Shown in pieces: positions 62,811 through 64,000 of a stretch of 64,000 nucleotides of DNA. Origin of the DNA: Lacisediminimonas profundi (GTDB lineage: Bacteria > Pseudomonadota > Gammaproteobacteria > Burkholderiales > Burkholderiaceae_D); assembly GCF_008831265.1 (NCBI RefSeq), contig NZ_VTTH01000003.1:186001-250000 (forward strand). The letters run 5' to 3'. The translations under genes were made by a program, and so were the position numbers. Below the pieces are notes generated by a model that was given only the letters and a program-made list of their open reading frames with translations, was not told where the DNA came from and ran no database searches. How positions within the stretch are numbered: the stretch's first letter is position 1; the number at the start of each line of letters is the position of its first letter.

Positions 62811-64000
62811 TTGGCCAGCTGTTTGAGCTGGTACAGCGCGTCCAGTGCTTCGCGCGGAGACAGGCTGTCGGGGTCGATTTTGGCCAGGGCATCAGCCAGG
62901 GCATCACCCAGCGCATCGGCCAGCGGATTCGTCTGCGCCACCGTCATCGTAGCGTCAGGCTCAAGCTCCGTGTTTGACGCATCTGTAACAGATGCAAACA
63001 AGTCGAACTGGGTGGCGGAGCCGACCGATTGCGCTTCCAGCTGTGCCAGGTGGCGGCGCGCGGCGCGGATCACCGCAGCGGGAACGCCCGCCAGCTGGGC
63101 CACCTGCAGGCCATAGCTTTGCGAAGCCGGCCCCGCCTGCACCGCATGCAGGAACACGATGCTGTCCTTGTGCTCGATCGCCGACAGGTGGACGTTTGCT
63201 GACGCCGGCCAGGATTGCGGCAACTGCGTCAGTTCGAAATAGTGTGTTGCGAACAGCGTGAAGCTTTTGGTGGTTTCGATCAGGTGGCGGGCGATGGCCC
63301 AAGCCAGCGCCAGGCCGTCGAAGGTGGAGGTGCCGCGTCCGACCTCATCCATCAGCACCAGCGAACGTTCGGTGGCGCCGTTCAGGATTGCCGCCGACTC
63401 GGTCATTTCGACCATGAAGGTCGAACGGCCACCCGCCAAGTCGTCGGCGGCGCCGATGCGGGTGAAGATGCGGTCCACCGGCCCGATGGTCGCGCTGCCG
63501 GCCGGCACGAAGCTGCCGACCCAGGCGAGCAGGGTGATCAGGGCCACCTGCCGCATGAAAGTCGATTTGCCGCCCATGTTGGGACCGGTGATCAGCAACA
63601 GCCGGCGCTCCGGATTCAATTGACAGTCATTGGCGATGAAACGCTCGATGGTTTTTTCCACCACTGGATGCCGTCCCTGTTCGATCACGATGCAGGGCTC
63701 GTCCACCAGGTTCGGCGCGCACCAGTCGTTCGCCAGCGCATGCACGGCCAGCGCATTGAGCGTATCGAGTTGCGCCACGCCCTGTGCGATTTCCTGCAGG
63801 CGCGGGATATGCGGCGCCAGTTGCTGCAGCAGTTCCTCGTACAGCATCTTCTCGCGCGACAGTGCCCGTTCCTGCGCTGACAGTGCCTTGTCTTCGAAGG
63901 CCTTCAGTTCCGGCGTGATGTAACGCTCGGCATTCTTCAGCGTCTGGCGGCGGCGGTAGTCGTCCGGGACCTTGTCGGTCTGGCCGTGCGTCACCTCGAT
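62801..64000 (-). CDS. mutS: DNA mismatch repair protein MutS, C-terminal part (runs off the window)
   Basis: About 400 residues of the C-terminal half are present. These are the clamp/lever part ([21 protein letters not shown]), Walker [10 protein letters not shown], the ABC-type signature region [14 protein letters not shown], Walker [23 protein letters not shown] and the HTH region [20 protein letters not shown]. The C-terminal tail has an acidic [15 protein letters not shown] repeat before the dimer/tetramer helices. The N-terminal mismatch-recognition domains lie beyond 64000. It ends in TAG within a 10-nt tandem repeat. Confidence 0.97.
   Translation of the reverse strand: MEVTHGQTDKVPDDYRRRQTLKNAERYITPELKAFEDKALSAQERALSREKMLYEELLQQLAPHIPRLQEIAQGVAQLDTLNALAVHALANDWCAPNLVDEPCIVIEQGRHPVVEKTIERFIANDCQLNPERRLLLITGPNMGGKSTFMRQVALITLLAWVGSFVPAGSATIGPVDRIFTRIGAADDLAGGRSTFMVEMTESAAILNGATERSLVLMDEVGRGTSTFDGLALAWAIARHLIETTKSFTLFATHYFELTQLPQSWPASANVHLSAIEHKDSIVFLHAVQAGPASQSYGLQVAQLAGVPAAVIRAARRHLAQLEAQSVGSATQFDLFASVTDASNTELEPDATMTVAQTNPLADALGDALADALAKIDPDSLSPREALDALYQLKQLANNE

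Overview
The window is a gene-dense, GC-rich chromosomal segment of a betaproteobacterium. It is most likely Burkholderiales, and Oxalobacteraceae (Herbaspirillum/Noviherbaspirillum-like) fits best. Evidence for this is the trxA-rho-rpmE order, holC followed by a DUF2486 gene, a small Trp-rich protein, a betaproteobacterial proteasome homologue (BPH) inside the pyruvate dehydrogenase cluster, and zapA followed by 6S RNA. The content is mostly housekeeping. I found no insertion sequence, prophage, integrase or CRISPR array.

Layout. 1-4 kb: ferredoxin end plus ferredoxin reductase, an ornithine-cyclodeaminase-family enzyme and a PBP4-type peptidase. 3.95-4.74 kb: an inverted pair of about 320-bp repeats with a covarying palindrome. 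4.8-7.6 kb: a lemA/TPM-domain cluster and an EamA exporter. 7.6-10.8 kb: pyrF facing thiL-pgpA-pncC. 11-14.7 kb: maeB, a Gdx-type guanidinium exporter and a 5'-nucleotidase. 15-17.1 kb: a 674-aa orphan with hydrophobic segments, resembling a secreted effector or translocator. 17.3-21.4 kb: tRNA-Leu(CAA), three small genes, a MATE pump and an ArnT-like glycosyltransferase. 21.5-27.6 kb: rpmE2, rho, trxA, a glycosyltransferase/deacetylase pair, zapB-like/zapA, 6S RNA and an EVE protein. 27.7-34.8 kb: malonyl-CoA synthetase, enoyl-CoA hydratase and Bug protein, lgt, a LysR regulator and ilvD. 35-38.7 kb: cytochrome c, a branched-chain amino-acid binding protein, an Lrp regulator and dadA. 38.9-43.4 kb: the operon folD-prlC-DUF4124/glutaredoxin-holC-DUF2486. 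43.5-50.3 kb: aceE-aceF-BPH-lpdA. 50.4-57 kb: a second orphan gene, a PaiB-like protein, argD with an attenuator-like leader, a CDP-glucoseen-reductase-type flavoprotein, a YeeZ-like protein and a PulE ATPase. 57-64 kb: a spermidine-synthase-like protein, a deoxyinosine glycosylase, an SDR, an Ala/Pro lipoprotein, roxA, slyD, a degenerate phosphoesterase-like protein and the mutS 3' part.

The most unusual features are regulatory. At six promoters (pyrF, thiL, the 5'-nucleotidase, folD, roxA, slyD) a short GC-rich tandem repeat of 9, 12 or 16 nt lies within 5 nt of, and usually against, the upstream edge of a near-consensus -10 box, and no -35 is visible. At several genes (thiL, the zapB-like gene, roxA and an argD leader peptide) the -10 box is spaced so that transcription should begin at the A of the start codon, which predicts leaderless mRNAs. 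argD is preceded by a 15-codon ORF with three Arg codons and an intrinsic terminator, the layout of an attenuator. Many gene ends carry long perfect hairpins without a U tract.
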